Source: Silicimonas sp. (GTDB taxonomy: Bacteria; Pseudomonadota; Alphaproteobacteria; Rhodobacterales; Rhodobacteraceae). Taken from it: a stretch of DNA of 35,586 bases. The stretch's first letter is position 1; each line of letters starts with the position of its first letter. Of the stretch, positions 17,672 to 24,823 are shown in pieces. The stretch lies in NCBI GenBank assembly GCA_022819605.1, contig JAJEGW010000169.1, positions 1 through 35,586 on the forward strand. The letters are read 5' to 3'. The translations under genes were made by a program, and so were the position numbers. The notes beneath the pieces are model-generated. The model was not told the DNA's origin, made no database searches, and saw only the letters and a program-made list of their open reading frames with translations.

Positions 17672-19005
17672 TCGAGCGCCACGGCGCGCATCGGGGCACC
17701 GTCTACGCAAGTCGACTTCAGTGGCACCGCCAAAAGAAAGGGGCGCTCCGCGCGCAGGCGACCCAGGTCCCTCAGGTCCTCGACGAAAGGAAGGCCAGCG
17801 GCGAAGATCGCGTGATGGGTTACGAATTCGTCGTTGTAGACGTGCCTGACCGGCATTTCGCGCGCAATGTAGTCCTGTGGAAAGTCGATGCAGACTGCCG
17901 CGGGTTCCAGGGATGTGATCCACTTGGCCGCTTCCGGTTCAAGGTTCGGGGCCTTGAGGTGCCATTCCCGGCTTTCGTAGCCGAGCCTGTTGGTCAGGTC
18001 GCTGCGCAGGATCAGGCGGTCGCCAGGGCGGAGGCGGTCGCCAAGCCGCTCGGCCAGCAGCGACTGCGTGATCGGGAATGGCAGTTCCAGATCTGAAAAA
18101 TCTGCAATGACCGCTTCTCCGACAAACAGGTCGAGGCCTTCGTTCGGAAGATCCTGGATCGTCGCGCCGCCTTTCCGCATGTGGCATGGCGCATCGCAAT
18201 GGGTGAAGCCATGTCCGGTAATCAGGAAATGCGTCTCTTCCGTGTCGTCTCCTGCGGCAAAACTCCTGCCTTGGCAGACATCGATCTTCCATCGCCAGTG
18301 ATTGAAGAGCGCGACCGACAGGTCGACAATTCGGGGTGTATCGGACGGCCATGAACTCATCGCGATCGGCCGGCACGGTGCGGTTGCACTGTCCGGGAGG
18401 GAAATCGGCAAGGCAACAAAGAAGACCTCCTCGTTCGCGATGGCGCCGAGGTTCGTGCAGTTCTCAGTCAGCAGCAGCCCTTCGGCGTGGAGCGCGGCAC
18501 GGAAGGCTTCGTTGTGGTTTTGGTATCCCCCTTCGCCTCCGGGACGGCTCGCCGGGATGTTGTCGCAGGACAGGTCCACCGCCACATGCGAGAATCCGGC
18601 CTTCGAAATTGCCGCAGCGCAACCGGGTAAAATCCGGGGGGCGTTTCGCCAGTATTCCGGCTTTCGATTATGAACCGACTCCGCGTGTCCGCTCCTAAGG
18701 ACGAGAATGTGCCGCTCGGGCCGCCCGGAGCAATTTGCTGCGATCACCGATTCGTCGATCGTTTCCGAAGCGGAGACGTCGAGGACGTGCGCGACACCTG
18801 CGAACATCTGCAACGGATAGTCGTCGAGCCGTCTCCCTCCGCGCATTCGCCATCCCGGGGCAGATGTGAAGCTGAACCCGCTGCCCCGCCACCTGTAACC
18901 GAACTCCTGGAATTCGTCGCCGCGATAGTAGGACTGGGACACGAACGGGTAGCTCGGCCAAAGCCAGTGCGGCTCCATGCACTGCGAACAGTCAATGATT
19001 GCCAT
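17665..19005 (-). CDS. Tandem two-domain cyclase family protein (kynurenine formamidase superfamily)
   Basis: A 446-residue protein, about twice the usual 210-260 of the cyclase family (metal-dependent amide/ester hydrolases such as kynurenine formamidase and isatin hydrolase). Both halves look like cyclase domains. The C-terminal one (about 222-446) keeps the metal motif as H265-GF-T-H269-C-D271-AP-C-H275, with Glu409 in the FVEDLRDL segment and the usual PLKSTCVDGAPMRAVA end. The N-terminal one (about 1-215) keeps the fold's HNEAFRAALHAEGLLLTENCTNL and PCRPIA ends, but at the metal site (about 42-52) it has Ser, Phe, Ser and Trp, so no His or Asp ligands remain. GGGAAGAG precedes the start. 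It lies between the binding-protein and permease genes of a Pot-type transporter. Confidence 0.85.
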   Translation of the reverse strand: MAIIDCSQCMEPHWLWPSYPFVSQSYYRGDEFQEFGYRWRGSGFSFTSAPGWRMRGGRRLDDYPLQMFAGVAHVLDVSASETIDESVIAANCSGRPERHILVLRSGHAESVHNRKPEYWRNAPRILPGCAAAISKAGFSHVAVDLSCDNIPASRPGGEGGYQNHNEAFRAALHAEGLLLTENCTNLGAIANEEVFFVALPISLPDSATAPCRPIAMSSWPSDTPRIVDLSVALFNHWRWKIDVCQGRSFAAGDDTEETHFLITGHGFTHCDAPCHMRKGGATIQDLPNEGLDLFVGEAVIADFSDLELPFPITQSLLAERLGDRLRPGDRLILRSDLTNRLGYESREWHLKAPNLEPEAAKWITSLEPAAVCIDFPQDYIAREMPVRHVYNDEFVTHHAIFAAGLPFVEDLRDLGRLRAERPFLLAVPLKSTCVDGAPMRAVALEW

Positions 19006-19044
19006 GCTCGGTTCTCTTCCCAGTGAATTTGGTCATGTACGGAA

Positions 19045-19084
19045 GACCGAACGCCCCGCTTGTGACAAGCGGAGGCGATCGGTC
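19045..19084 (-). promoter_or_regulatory. Long intercistronic stem-loop after the Pot-type binding-protein gene
   Basis: In the 93-base gap between the binding-protein stop and the cyclase start, GACCGA (19045-19050) pairs with TCGGTC (19079-19084), CGCC (19052-19055) with GGCG (19074-19077), and CCGCTTG (19056-19062) with CAAGCGG (19066-19072) around a 3-base loop. That makes 17 pairs with one A-A mismatch and one bulged A. There is no T-run. It is probably an mRNA-stabilising or attenuating element that raises the binding protein over the downstream genes. Confidence 0.8.
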
Positions 19085-19098
19085 GGATGCCGTGAGCC

Positions 19099-20238
19099 TC
19101 AGAGGTTCTTGAAGTTCTCCCAGGCGTCGAGCCATTCCTGCCTGTTGTCAGGATCTTTCCTGGGAGACAGGTTGGCCATGAACACCTCGTCGAACCGGTC
19201 GAGATCCACTAGGTTCAGCAGTTCCCGCTTGTCGTCAGGCAGAAGTTCTGCGGCCTTCTTGTTCGGGACCATGCTGTAGTAGGTCTTGGCGATCGCCAGC
19301 ATTGATTGGAACCTTGGCCCGGCCACGTACTGCACGAACTTGACGGCGTTTTCCATGCGCGGCGTGTTCGCCGCGATACAAACGGCCTGGTCCCAGGTCA
19401 CGCCACCTTCCTTAGGCACTCGCGCCTTGAAAGGAAGGCCATCGTCATACATCCCGGCCTGAACCCATTCTCCGGCAATAGCGAGGTCGTAACTGCCCCC
19501 GGCCATCGCTTGGATGACCTGCGACGTGTTGCCGACCAAGCCGACCTGCGGACGCAGACTCGTGAGACGGTCCACGAGTGCGCCGAAGGCAGAGGCGTCA
19601 AGATCGTAGGGATGCGGGTTGCCGTTGTACTTCGATAGGCAGCCCATGTTGGGCAGGAACCAGTCGAAGAGTGCAACCCGGCCCGATACGGCGCTGTCCC
19701 ACAGGACCGAGTAGCTTGCGACATCGTCCTCGGAGAACTTCTCGTGGTTGTACGTGATGCCGTAGTAACCGAAACGGTTCACAAGACCGTACATCTTGCC
19801 GTCGACGTAGCATGGCGGCCAGTTGGCGATGATCTCGAAGTAGTCGTCCAAGGGATAGTCGCCCGGGTTGAGTTCAAGCAGCAGGCCCTCTTGCGCCGCC
19901 CGCGGCACGTAGGCGCTTGTCGGCGTGATGATGTCAAACGTCCCTGCCGGAGAAGAGCCGACGAGGGCAACCATTTCCTCGTCCGATCCGTCGTGAATCT
20001 TGAGGTTGACCTTGATGCCGGTATTTTCCTGGAAAGCGTCGAGCATTCCGGGTTCTTCGTATCCCCCAAATGCGAGCACGTTCACTTCGCCCGCCTGCGC
20101 GTAGGCACGGCCGGGCAGCAGCCAAGGTGCAGCCAGTGCCGTGGTGCCGAGCGCGATCCCCTTGCCGGCAGTGTCGAGAACTCTCCGGCGCGTCCATCGA
20201 CTGGTGTCCGGCGTATTGAGTTTCCTGCGGTCAGACAT
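19099..20238 (-). CDS. PotD-type ABC transporter substrate-binding protein, Tat-exported
   Basis: A 379-residue periplasmic binding protein of the spermidine/putrescine class. The N-terminus has a twin-arginine signal (T16-RRRVLD) followed by a weakly hydrophobic stretch and AYA-QA near residue 47, so export in folded form by Tat is likely. The mature part begins EVNVLAFGGYEEPGMLDAFQENTGIKV, typical of PotD proteins. The family's polyamine-binding acidic and aromatic residues cannot be confirmed by eye, and the family also binds other solutes. The start has an AAAGGAGG site 8 bases upstream, the strongest in the window. It is the first gene of the long minus-strand operon and is followed by a 17-bp stem-loop. 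Confidence 0.92.
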   Translation of the reverse strand: MSDRRKLNTPDTSRWTRRRVLDTAGKGIALGTTALAAPWLLPGRAYAQAGEVNVLAFGGYEEPGMLDAFQENTGIKVNLKIHDGSDEEMVALVGSSPAGTFDIITPTSAYVPRAAQEGLLLELNPGDYPLDDYFEIIANWPPCYVDGKMYGLVNRFGYYGITYNHEKFSEDDVASYSVLWDSAVSGRVALFDWFLPNMGCLSKYNGNPHPYDLDASAFGALVDRLTSLRPQVGLVGNTSQVIQAMAGGSYDLAIAGEWVQAGMYDDGLPFKARVPKEGGVTWDQAVCIAANTPRMENAVKFVQYVAGPRFQSMLAIAKTYYSMVPNKKAAELLPDDKRELLNLVDLDRFDEVFMANLSPRKDPDNRQEWLDAWENFKNL

Positions 20239-20298
20239 TTCTGGTTCCTCCTTTCCGATTGGAATTCTGGCGTCAGCGGTACGGCGCCGGTTTCGTGA

Positions 20299-20317
20299 AT
20301 TGTATTTTGTCTACAAT
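20299..20317 (-). promoter_or_regulatory. Candidate GntR-type operator before the PotD-type gene
   Basis: The plus strand carries TTGTCTACAA at 20307-20316, a TTGT-N2-ACAA dyad, inside a wider repeat whose arms are ATTGTA (20299-20304) and TACAAT (20312-20317). It lies a few bases downstream of the expected transcription start of the binding-protein operon, where a repressor would block initiation. TTGT/ACAA half-sites are common among GntR-family operators. The assignment to the regulator at 12428-13108 is inference. Confidence 0.5.
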
Positions 20318-20327
20318 TTCGAGGTCG

Positions 20328-20356
20328 AGAATGTGGCAATCCGGCGGACCTGTCAA
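20328..20356 (-). promoter_or_regulatory. Sigma70-type promoter of the PotD-led operon
   Basis: On the minus strand a perfect TTGACA (20356-20351) is followed after exactly 17 bases by CATTCT (20333-20328). Transcription would start near 20321, about 80 bases before the ATG. The -10 box is only moderate, which suits a regulated promoter. Confidence 0.55.
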
Positions 20357-20837
20357 GAACAATAGGAATAGTGAGATCGATTCCTGCGTGGCGTGACATG
20401 ACGGGAATCGAGATTGGAAAGCGATTCACGCGACAGGCATCTGGGCCTAGTTGCGGTTGACCGTTTGTGGCGGCTTCCATGGCTGTCAACGCATGACCAG
20501 CGCGGCCCATGCCCGGTCAGCTATCCCTCTTGAACAGTCACCAGATCGTCAGCACGCGGCGTTCACCGTCATGGTCTCAATGCAGACCCGAGCGCTTCAT
20601 GCGGATCTTGGCCGGAGCAGCGTTTGCAGCTGTCACTTCGGCATCCTGACGAACGGCCGCCGTGCCGAAACGATGCGGCATGCGCTCGGCGTCGTCTACA
20701 TCCTACCGCTGGACTGGAGCGCCGAAGGCCGGGACTGCGGGAATGAAAGGCGAGACTGTGCAACTTCGGCTCAAGAACGATCGCGACCAGAATCTGGCCG
20801 GGCACATTTCAGTCAGCCTCGCCTTTGCAGCACAATC

Positions 20838-20930
20838 CGACCGAAGTATCTGACGGTTCTGAAATCGGATGGCATCGTGCACGGCGTGGTTCCGACCAAT
20901 GCTCAGTATTTGTCAGGTTTCCAAGGCTGA
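20838..20930 (+). pseudogene. Possible short remnant of an M24 (aminopeptidase P/creatinase) N-terminal domain
   Basis: About 30 codons end in GVVPTNAQYLSGFQG followed by a stop. This resembles the segment of creatinase/aminopeptidase P N-terminal domains that reads roughly D-x-hydrophobic-x3-P-x-N-x2-YL-(S/T)GF-x-G. Nothing before or after it continues the family, so if real it is a relic. A chance likeness over such a short stretch is possible. Confidence 0.2.
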
Positions 20931-20950
20931 CCATGAGCGCATCTCGAAGT

Positions 20951-22432
20951 TCATTCGGCAGCCTTGAGCGCGAACCCTTTCTCGATCTGGTCGGACGGTG
21001 CCACGGGGTATTCGCCCGAAAAGCAGGCATCGCAATACTGTGGACTTGCCGAGTTTCTCCCCTCGGCCTCACCAACAGCTCGATAGAGCCCGTCAAGTGA
21101 AATGAACTTGAGCGACGTGACGCCCAGGTGGCGGCACATCTCTGCTTCGCTCATGGTCGCGGCGAGAAGGTTCTCACGATTGGGCGTGTCCACGCCATAA
21201 AAGCAGGGCCACGCCGTCGGCGGCGAGGCGATTCGAAAGTGAACCTCCTTGGCGCCGGCGTCCAGGATCATTTCCTTTATCTTGAGCGAGGTGGTGCCGC
21301 GCACGACGCTGTCGTCAACCAGCACGACACGCTTCCCGGCAACGAGCGCACGATTGACGTTGAGCTTCAAACGTACGCCCATGTTTCGAATCTGCTCGGT
21401 CGGTTCGATGAAGGTCCGACCCATGTACTGGTTCCGGATGATTCCCATGGCGTATGGAATGCCGCTTTCCCGGCTGTAGCCGATCGCCGCGGGCGTTCCG
21501 CTGTCCGGCACGGGAGAAACCAGGTCGGCGTCGACCGGCGCTTCCTTGGCCAGTTCCTCGCCGATCGCGGACCTTGTCTCGTAGACCGAACGTCCGTTCA
21601 ACTGGCTGTCGGGCCGCGAGAAATAAACGTGCTCGAAGATGCAGAAACGCGACGCCTGCCGTTCAAACGGCATATGGCTGACAACATCGTTTTCCGCGAT
21701 GACAACCATCTCGCCGGGCTCGACCTCCCGCACGAATTCAGCGCCGATGATGTCCAGGGCACAGGATTCGGAAGCCAGCGCCCAGCCTTCGCCGCCGACG
21801 CGGCCCAGTACCAGCGGTCGAACGCCCAGGGGATCGCGGACACCGATCAGCTTGGTGCGGGTCATGGCAACCACCGAAAAGGCACCTTCGACCCGCCTCA
21901 GTGCATCCTTCATCCTCTCGGGCACTGACTTTTGCAGCGATCTGGCCATCAGGTGAATGATGCATTCGCTGTCCGAGCCAGACTGGAATATCGAGCCACG
22001 CTCGATGAGTTCGCGGCGCAGCGCCTCGGCATTCGTTATGTTGCCGTTATGCGCGATGGCCGCTTCTCCCATTGAGAATTCACCAAGGAACGGTTGCACG
22101 TCCCTGATGTCGGCAGGCCCCTTGGAGCCAGCGGTAGAATACCGGACATGGCCAATGGCCAGTTCTCCGCGAAGCGTGTCCATTACCGACGGATTGGTGA
22201 ACGTGTCGCGCACGAGGCCCATGCGCCGTGCGGAATGGAAGCCCTTGTCGGGTTCATAGGAGACGATTCCTCCGGCTTCCTGTCCTCGGTGCTGCAGCGC
22301 ATGCAGCCCGAGCGCCACGAAGCTTGAGGCGTCCGTCACGCCCGTGACGCCAAACACGCCGCACTCTTCACGAAACTTGTCGTCGCCGAACGGATGGGTG
22401 GTCTGGGGGCGAGGCAGAGTGGGTTCGGACAT
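20951..22432 (-). CDS. purF: Amidophosphoribosyltransferase
   Basis: A 493-residue enzyme that makes 5-phosphoribosylamine from PRPP and glutamine, the first committed step of purine synthesis. I start it at the ATG at 22432 (MSEPTLPRPQ). The N-terminal nucleophile glutaminase domain follows a short propeptide, with the catalytic Cys at 24 (EECGVFGV) exposed after cleavage. GHVRYSTAGS and AHNGNITN are glutaminase motifs. The PRPP loop is VVLVDDSVVRGTTS. In-frame sequence up to 22492 is unlike the family. It is the last gene of the core run alr-mlaE-mlaF-radA-cvpA-purF, all leftward, 239 bases after cvpA. Confidence 0.97.
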   Translation of the reverse strand: MSEPTLPRPQTTHPFGDDKFREECGVFGVTGVTDASSFVALGLHALQHRGQEAGGIVSYEPDKGFHSARRMGLVRDTFTNPSVMDTLRGELAIGHVRYSTAGSKGPADIRDVQPFLGEFSMGEAAIAHNGNITNAEALRRELIERGSIFQSGSDSECIIHLMARSLQKSVPERMKDALRRVEGAFSVVAMTRTKLIGVRDPLGVRPLVLGRVGGEGWALASESCALDIIGAEFVREVEPGEMVVIAENDVVSHMPFERQASRFCIFEHVYFSRPDSQLNGRSVYETRSAIGEELAKEAPVDADLVSPVPDSGTPAAIGYSRESGIPYAMGIIRNQYMGRTFIEPTEQIRNMGVRLKLNVNRALVAGKRVVLVDDSVVRGTTSLKIKEMILDAGAKEVHFRIASPPTAWPCFYGVDTPNRENLLAATMSEAEMCRHLGVTSLKFISLDGLYRAVGEAEGRNSASPQYCDACFSGEYPVAPSDQIEKGFALKAAE

Positions 22433-22524
22433 GCCCGTCTCGAAATGGCAGCAGCGCGATCCACTCTTACCGCCTTGCGGTGAGCGTGTCACGCAGGCAT
22501 TTCGTGTTGTCGTTCGGGACGGCT

Positions 22525-22540
22525 TGCCGCCTGGGCGGCA
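22525..22540 (-). promoter_or_regulatory. Short stem-loop in the cvpA-purF gap
   Basis: TGCCGCC (22525-22531) and GGCGGCA (22534-22540) are exact complements separated by two bases, so about six pairs can form around a four-base loop. It lies in the leader before purF. No T-run follows on the minus strand. Confidence 0.35.
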
Positions 22541-22598
22541 CCCTGCGCCCGTGCGTTGCGTTCATGCCGCCGGCGCACTGTCGGTTCGATCCCTCCGG

Positions 22599-22631
22599 AT
22601 GCGTCTCTTTCGCAGCCAGGGCGAGACGCAT
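22599..22631 (-). promoter_or_regulatory. Nine-base inverted repeat in the cvpA-purF gap
   Basis: ATGCGTCTC (22599-22607) and GAGACGCAT (22623-22631) are perfect complements around a 15-base spacer, 41 bases after the cvpA stop. It could be an operator, an RNA stem in the purF leader, or a processing signal that separates cvpA and purF expression. No known riboswitch was recognised. Confidence 0.4.
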
Positions 22632-22671
22632 GGGATCCGAATTGAACGCCAGTTCTTCGAATGGGACAGTC

Positions 22672-23241
22672 TCACGCGTCGATGCCGGGGCTACGGCAAC
22701 CTTCGATCAACTGGTCGTACTGTCGCGCAAGCCAGTTCATCGCATTGACGGACGCTTGCGCGTCTATCGCGTCCGTGACCTCTGAGAAGACCGCAATCGA
22801 ACGGCTTTCATCCACGATGGGAATCGGTTCCGACACGACCACTCGCTGATAGATGACAAGGGCGACCGCAATCAGGATTGCGCCACGCAAGACGCCGAAC
22901 AGGAAGCCGATGCCTCGGTCGACACCTCCAACCGCCGAACGCTGGACTGCTCCTGCAAACAGCGGCGACAGGATCGACGTTACGATCAGGGACGCTGCAA
23001 AAACGGCAGCGAAGGCGACAATCAGCGTGAGTTCGCAGGAATTGCCCAGCACGTTGCGGACGAAGGGGATTTCCCTCACCAACGGCTCGACAGCGGGCGC
23101 AAGAAGATATGCCAGAACCGCAGCCAGAATCCAGCCGAAGACCGACAGCGTCTCACGAACAAATCCCCGATAATAGGCGAGGATTGCGGAAACGATAATG
23201 ACCAGCGCAACGACGCCGTCGATGATGGTAAAGCCGTTCAT
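22672..23241 (-). CDS. cvpA: CvpA family inner-membrane protein
   Basis: A 189-residue protein with four predicted membrane segments in the CvpA pattern: DGVVALVIIVSAILAYYRGFVRETLSVFGW at the start, then LAAVLAYLLAP, a third at TLIVAFAAVFAASLIVTSIL, and GVDRGIGFLFGVLRGAILIAVALVIYQ, with a polar C-terminal tail. In E. coli the family is needed for colicin V production and envelope stress tolerance; its molecular role is unclear. It sits between radA and purF, as it does in many Rhodobacterales, 30 bases after radA. The family's glycine-rich G-x-x-RG-x-x-RE motif is present. Confidence 0.92.
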   Translation of the reverse strand: MNGFTIIDGVVALVIIVSAILAYYRGFVRETLSVFGWILAAVLAYLLAPAVEPLVREIPFVRNVLGNSCELTLIVAFAAVFAASLIVTSILSPLFAGAVQRSAVGGVDRGIGFLFGVLRGAILIAVALVIYQRVVVSEPIPIVDESRSIAVFSEVTDAIDAQASVNAMNWLARQYDQLIEGCRSPGIDA

Positions 23242-23271
23242 GCCCTTGTCTCGCTGCTCCTTCGTGAGTGT

Positions 23272-24636
23272 CTATCCTGCTCCAAACACTTCTCCAACCA
23301 AAGTGGCAAGGTCGGGCATCCCTTGAACCTTCATTCCGGCTGACGTGCCGGTCTTGCTCCGGTCAGGCAGTATCACGGATTCGAATCCGAGCTTTTCCGC
23401 TTCTTTCAAGCGGGCTTCCGTCTGTCCCACCGGTCTCAGCGTGCCGGACAGGCTGATCTCGCCGAAGACGACCGTTTGCGGGGGCACGTGCACGTCTTCG
23501 CGCGCGGAAAGCAGCGCGGCGGCGACGGCGAGGTCCGCAGCCGGCTCGGTGATCCGGAGACCGCCGGCGACGTTGAGGTAGACGTCAAGCCCGGCAAACG
23601 GAATGCCGCATCGTGCTTCAAGAACCGCCAGGATCATGGCGAGCCGACCGCCGTCCCAACCTACCACCGAGCGCCGGGCGCTTCCCGCCGGGGCAGGGGA
23701 GATCAGGGCCTGGATCTCGCAAAGGACGGGCCGCGTGCCCTCGATACCTGCAAAGACCGTCGTGCCAGGACTGCCCGCGTCGCGGCCGGAGAGGAAGAGC
23801 GCGGACGGATTTGCAACTTCGACCAGACCGGCGCCGGTCATTTCGAATACGCCGATCTCGTCAGCCGGTCCAAACCGGTTCTTGACCGCGCGCAGGATCC
23901 TGAACTGGTGTCCGCGTTCGCCTTCGAAATAGAGCACCGTGTCGACCATGTGTTCGATGACGCGCGGACCCGCGATCTGGCCTTCCTTGGTGACATGGCC
24001 CACAAGCACCACGCTGATGCCCTTGCGCTTGGCGAATGACGTGAGCTCATGCGCCGCCGCACGCACCTGCGAGACCGAGCCGGGAGCGCTTTCGACCGTG
24101 TCCAGCCAAACGGTCTGGATCGAGTCGATGATCGCGACCGAGGGTTTTTTCTCTTCCAAGGTCGTCAGGATGTTCCGAAGGTCGGTTTCCACAGCGAGTT
24201 GCACGGGAGCGTCGGCGAGGCCTAGGCGCCTGGCGCGCAGCCTGATCTGGCTGGAAGCTTCCTCCCCCGAGATGTAGATCGCCCGCAGCCCCTTTCGCGC
24301 GTAGGCCGCAGCCGCTTGCAGAAGCAGTGTCGACTTGCCGATTCCCGGGTCGCCGCCCACAAGGACGGCACTTGCGGGCACGAGCCCGCCGCCTAGAACC
24401 CGATCAAGCTCGGCCATGCCCGAAAGATCCCGTGGAAGAGGTTCGTCTTCTCCCGCAAGGTCGCTTAGCGGGACGACGTTACCCCGCGCGTGGCCAAGGC
24501 CCTTGGACTTGGGGCCGGCCGATAGCGGCACATCCTCGGAAATCGAGTTCCAGGCACCGCATTCGTCGCAGCGTCCGGACCACTTTGCATGCACGGCACC
24601 GCAATGCGCGCAGGAAAGGCGCATGGACTTTGTCAT
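23272..24636 (-). CDS. radA: DNA repair protein RadA
   Basis: A 454-residue RecA-related branch-migration ATPase that processes recombination intermediates. From the ATG at 24636, with AGGA just upstream, a zinc finger comes first (Cys9, Cys12, Cys23, Cys26), then Walker A GGDPGIGKST at 94-103, Walker B (VAIIDSIQT), the RadA-specific KNRFGP motif, and a C-terminal Lon-protease-like domain from about 285 (VYLNVAGGLRITEPAADLAVAAALLS). The serine/lysine dyad of true Lon is not expected to work in RadA. Sequence from 24637 to 24780 stays open but is not conserved in character. It is part of the core block between mlaF and cvpA. Confidence 0.97.
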   Translation of the reverse strand: MTKSMRLSCAHCGAVHAKWSGRCDECGAWNSISEDVPLSAGPKSKGLGHARGNVVPLSDLAGEDEPLPRDLSGMAELDRVLGGGLVPASAVLVGGDPGIGKSTLLLQAAAAYARKGLRAIYISGEEASSQIRLRARRLGLADAPVQLAVETDLRNILTTLEEKKPSVAIIDSIQTVWLDTVESAPGSVSQVRAAAHELTSFAKRKGISVVLVGHVTKEGQIAGPRVIEHMVDTVLYFEGERGHQFRILRAVKNRFGPADEIGVFEMTGAGLVEVANPSALFLSGRDAGSPGTTVFAGIEGTRPVLCEIQALISPAPAGSARRSVVGWDGGRLAMILAVLEARCGIPFAGLDVYLNVAGGLRITEPAADLAVAAALLSAREDVHVPPQTVVFGEISLSGTLRPVGQTEARLKEAEKLGFESVILPDRSKTGTSAGMKVQGMPDLATLVGEVFGAG

Positions 24637-24823
24637 GGCGTCCTTTTGCCTGTGCATAAGGGTCGAGACAAGCAGGTATCGAACGGGATCGTTGCCTGGT
24701 GCGCCGGGCTCGAGACATGATTTGACGCGATGAAAGTGTGTGCCGTTTCCCGCAAATTCAAGCGAGATGGAGGGCGTCACCTCCCTTGCATTCTGGCCAT
24801 ACAGCGTGAGCGGCGGCAGGCCC

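Larger units (their letters stand above)
20239..20950. other. Gene-poor region between the catabolic island and purF
   Basis: About 710 bases. The first 120 hold the promoter and operator of the PotD-led operon. From about 20450 to 20930 a plus-strand frame is open, but it has unusual composition, no good start and no family match over most of its length. Only its last about 30 residues (20838-20930) recall the N-terminal domain of M24 peptidases. Nothing else was recognised. purF is followed by this gap with no clear terminator. Confidence 0.45.

Noticed and set aside
17672..17923. In-frame N-terminal extension of the PotB-type permease
   Set aside because: It overlaps the cyclase coding region by 250 bases, and the residues are low-complexity Arg/Pro/Gly typical of a shadow frame.
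20451..20930. A complete 159-codon plus-strand gene
   Set aside because: There is no ribosome-binding site, amino-acid use is atypical and there is no family likeness except at the last 30 residues, which are listed separately as a possible relic.
22583..22592. GGTTCGATCC, like a tRNA T-loop, between cvpA and purF
   Set aside because: The flanking bases do not form a 5-bp T stem, and no acceptor, D or anticodon arms can be drawn on either strand.
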